Source: Paludibacteraceae bacterium
Lineage (GTDB): Bacteria; Bacteroidota; Bacteroidia; Bacteroidales; Paludibacteraceae
Assembly (NCBI GenBank): GCA_017560605.1
Contig: JAFZEQ010000079.1
Location: 1 to 13,715 of the forward strand
Length of the DNA: 13,715 bases
Direction: 5' to 3'
A program made the position numbers and the translations under genes. Positions 11,280 to 13,715 of this stretch are shown here, piece after piece (the stretch's first letter is position 1; each line of letters starts with the position of its first letter). The notes beneath the pieces were generated by a model that was given only the letters and a program-made list of their open reading frames with translations, had not been told where the DNA came from and made no database searches.

Positions 11280-13715
11280 TTAGAAGCGCACGCCTTGAGC
11301 ATTGAACTTCTCACCGTTGCGGATGATGATGAGTTGACCGTTCTCGATTACCTTAATGGTTGTATTCTCGCCATTGAGGATATTGTCAAGATCAGTAGTA
11401 GTGTTCTCACCAACTACAACACGCGCACGAACCTTAGCAGGGTTACCTTCCTCATCGGTAATAGTAAAGAACGCACGGAGACCAAGTTTTTCTGTTGTAC
11501 CATTGTACAAGAAACCGTTATCACCTACATAGTAATCAGTGCTTCCATTGGTATATTCTTCTACGCCATTGATGATACCTGTAAATGTAATCTTTATACC
11601 TGCGCCAACAACTGGATCTGTAGTTTCTCCGTTTGTGTTAACGATGGTTACACCCTCAAAGATTGGGTTTTCGAGATTCTTAGAAGGCAACAACAAGTAT
11701 GGTTGACCTGCAGTAAGAGTAGTTACCTCAGTAAATTCGACATTGATTCCTTCGCCAGCAACATGCTCGGTGATAGTATTGATTTGGTAAGCCTTACCGA
11801 TTTCATCTGCGTCGATATTGAATGGCAAGCAGATGGTGTAGTAGCCGTCGTTAGCCGTGAAGGTACGGTTAACTTTGACGTTAACTGTCTCACCTTCGTT
11901 AGCTTCAATAACTTCGCTATTGTCACCGCCACCGATCTCAATGAGAGTGCTAGTTACCTTAGCAAGACGAACGCTTTGACCGTAGCGGCCTTTTTCTGCC
12001 CAATAAGTATGTGCTGGTCCTACAGTATAGTCATCATTAACTTTGTCAACCAATTTGCAGTTGATGAGATAATTAACATCGTCACCATTCTTTGTACTTG
12101 TCCAGTAGTAAGCGTAATAATCAGCATAGTGCTTGTAGTGACCATCAGCATCCATTTTATCACCTGCTGTTCCAACTATATGAGGTGAGACTGTAGTATT
12201 ACCCCAACCACCAGTACGACGACCAGCCGCAGGCAAGAACACAGCACCTGCTGCTTCGAGTTTATTCCATTGAGTTAGGTCATAGTTGTAACTATAGAAA
12301 TCACATTTTGTTTCTGCACCATCTTTAGGATCGTGGTTGAGAGTTTTTTCTACATCACAATCTGCTGGGCATATCCAGTTGTCAGGGAAGAGCATTACGC
12401 CAAGGATTCCATTAACAAAAGCTATTTGTTGTAGTTTAGATGCATTGGTACGCTTATTTAGGAGATAATCCCATTGATCATGAGTAAGAGTCTTCCAACC
12501 TTCGCCCATCTTTATACCCCAATCTTGGAATGTGCCAGTATAATCAGCATTAGCATTTGATGGGTTAACACCAAACTTACCATCTGCACTCCAACCGAAG
12601 AGATCTATCCAATTGTTATAATCAGACTTACCCACATAGATATTATCCTCACCAACGAATTGGTATTGTTGTTTAGCAAAGCGCCAAGTGTCAGTGCCGG
12701 TGTTATATTGCAAGTTACCAGTAGCAAATTGAGCAACTTCGTATTTGCCAACAGAGAATGTACCAGAGAGAGTTGTAGGAGTTGAATATGTATTAGTAAT
12801 AGAGATTTTGCCCAAAGCGTAGTTAGTACCTGTGATCTTATTGGTATATTCAAACTTCACGTAACGTGCAGCATCTGACAAGCTAACAGTAACATCTTGA
12901 GTTTTACCATAGCCTATCTCACCTGCAACCCAAACAGGGGAGAAGGTATTTCCATCCTCTGATTCATATACGGTATAAGTTGCACCGTTATCACCATTTT
13001 GTTTCAAAGTAAATGATAACTCTACTGGTTCGCTGTCAAAATGAATGATTACATTGTCGTCAGTGTCGTCAAACTTGAGTTTTGGAGAATCTGCAGAAGT
13101 ATAGTCACTACCCAAGTCCTTTTGAGACATACCAGGGGTAGTAGCAATATCACCTACACCACCATCAAAGTAGAATGAAAGAGTTGCGATATTAACAGGC
13201 GTTACTGTTACCTTAAACTCAACAGTCTTGCCCATATACTCACCTTCAGCGGTAGCGATAGTTGCAACGATAGTAGCTTTACCTTCTGCTTTAGCTGTAA
13301 TATTGTTATCTGAAAGAGTGATACAATCATCGCTTCCTGCCTTGATAGAATAAGTAACTTCGGTCTTAGCAGCATCTGGAGTGATGGTAGCAGCGATAGT
13401 TTTGGTTTCACCTACTTCCATAGTGATGTCAGCGATTTTGATGGTCGCAGCCTTAACGTGTTGTACAAGTTGGTTACCCTTATTCAACTCATAAGTACTA
13501 TTATAGTCAAGCAATTTACCCTTAACTACTACATAATCGCCTTGTTGTACATCGTTTTTGCTTGTAAACTTCTCGCCATTGAGGTTCAAGCCCAAGTAAA
13601 CTTTCAAGACATTGCCAGTATTCTCACCATTGTCAGAAATAGAGTAAGTCATTTGTCCGTCCGCAGTAGGATCGCTAGTTGGAGCAACTGCTACAAGACC
13701 TTTTACAAATACCTC
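11280..13715 (-). CDS. Large secreted multidomain protein, probable T9SS cargo (partial)
   Basis: The frame is open to the right edge (811 visible residues plus stop), so the N-terminus is missing. The first Met at 13652 is internal: EVFVKGLVAV precedes it in frame. Counting from that Met, the order is: an OB-fold-like domain (to about 66, KVYLGLNLNGEKFTS and DYVVVKGKL), a bacterial Ig-like Big_2-type domain (about 68-152), a discoidin-like beta domain (about 155-288), a region like the FGE-sulfatase/C-type-lectin fold (about 296-566, with AAGAVFLPAAGRR, YYWTST and GQSVRL), a beta-sandwich (about 580-735) and a tail ENGQLIIIRNGEKFNAQGVRF. That tail resembles type IX secretion C-terminal signals of Bacteroidales, so export to the surface is inferred. 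No catalytic motif is evident; adhesion or glycan binding is possible. Confidence 0.85.
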   Translation of the reverse strand, partial: EVFVKGLVAVAPTSDPTADGQMTYSISDNGENTGNVLKVYLGLNLNGEKFTSKNDVQQGDYVVVKGKLLDYNSTYELNKGNQLVQHVKAATIKIADITMEVGETKTIAATITPDAAKTEVTYSIKAGSDDCITLSDNNITAKAEGKATIVATIATAEGEYMGKTVEFKVTVTPVNIATLSFYFDGGVGDIATTPGMSQKDLGSDYTSADSPKLKFDDTDDNVIIHFDSEPVELSFTLKQNGDNGATYTVYESEDGNTFSPVWVAGEIGYGKTQDVTVSLSDAARYVKFEYTNKITGTNYALGKISITNTYSTPTTLSGTFSVGKYEVAQFATGNLQYNTGTDTWRFAKQQYQFVGEDNIYVGKSDYNNWIDLFGWSADGKFGVNPSNANADYTGTFQDWGIKMGEGWKTLTHDQWDYLLNKRTNASKLQQIAFVNGILGVMLFPDNWICPADCDVEKTLNHDPKDGAETKCDFYSYNYDLTQWNKLEAAGAVFLPAAGRRTGGWGNTTVSPHIVGTAGDKMDADGHYKHYADYYAYYWTSTKNGDDVNYLINCKLVDKVNDDYTVGPAHTYWAEKGRYGQSVRLAKVTSTLIEIGGGDNSEVIEANEGETVNVKVNRTFTANDGYYTICLPFNIDADEIGKAYQINTITEHVAGEGINVEFTEVTTLTAGQPYLLLPSKNLENPIFEGVTIVNTNGETTDPVVGAGIKITFTGIINGVEEYTNGSTDYYVGDNGFLYNGTTEKLGLRAFFTITDEEGNPAKVRARVVVGENTTTDLDNILNGENTTIKVIENGQLIIIRNGEKFNAQGVRF

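Noticed and set aside
11217..12188. 323-codon open frame on the plus strand
   Set aside because: It is antisense to the large secreted-protein gene, is rich in Cys/Ile/Val/Ser with no recognisable domain, and arises from codon use of the opposite strand.
11280..12800. Diversity-generating retroelement target
   Set aside because: The lectin-like region invites the idea, but it is followed by about 220 further residues, and no reverse transcriptase or template repeat is visible in the window.

Overview
The window looks like chromosomal DNA of a member of the Bacteroidales (Bacteroidota), probably host-associated. Evidence: Bacteroidota-type promoters (TTTG, about 20 bp, TANNTTTG) before the tRNA, ispG and rpsO; a secreted multidomain protein with a C-terminal tail like type IX secretion signals; a long-class IspG; a Bacteroidota-style tyrosine integrase; and a tRNA gene without encoded CCA. 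No species can be named from the sequence alone.

Layout. (1) 1-3867 is the end of an integrated mobile element: two anti-restriction-type genes (an ArdC N-domain-like protein and ArdA) with a strong terminator, then about 1.3 kb without a convincing gene, holding a striking 12-copy array of a short TACCTNCGGTG repeat and a second degenerate purine-rich repeat zone, then a tyrosine integrase read leftward. (2) The integrase start faces the 3' end of a tRNA-Lys(TTT) gene (3868-3940), the classic arrangement of an element inserted at a tRNA 3' end. (3) 3941-7591 is core chromosome: divergent tRNA-Lys and ispG promoters, ispG (isoprenoid synthesis, with an unusually short insert domain), and convergent rpsO (ribosomal protein S15). 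A complete 1429-bp IS3-family element (IS150-like, orfA/orfB with an A7 frameshift site) lies between ispG and rpsO; its ends and a TTG target duplication can be read, and it appears to have landed in the loop of the shared ispG/rpsO terminator. (4) 7690-10919 is a leftward three-gene cluster: two tandem CapA-type metallophosphatase-fold paralogues followed by a lipoprotein of YD-repeat-like character. (5) 10946-11280 holds a terminator, a 39-codon small gene and a cluster of GTTCTAA motifs. (6) 11280-13715 is the 3' part of a large secreted multidomain protein that runs off the right edge.

Functionally, ardC-like and ardA probably protect the incoming element from host restriction and the integrase inserts or excises it. 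ispG and rpsO are housekeeping genes. The CapA pair and the lipoprotein probably act at the cell envelope, and the large right-hand protein is probably exported to the surface. The least explained parts are the 12-copy repeat array, the small 39-residue gene with its motif-rich surroundings, and the hairpins at the IS right end and near the integrase.
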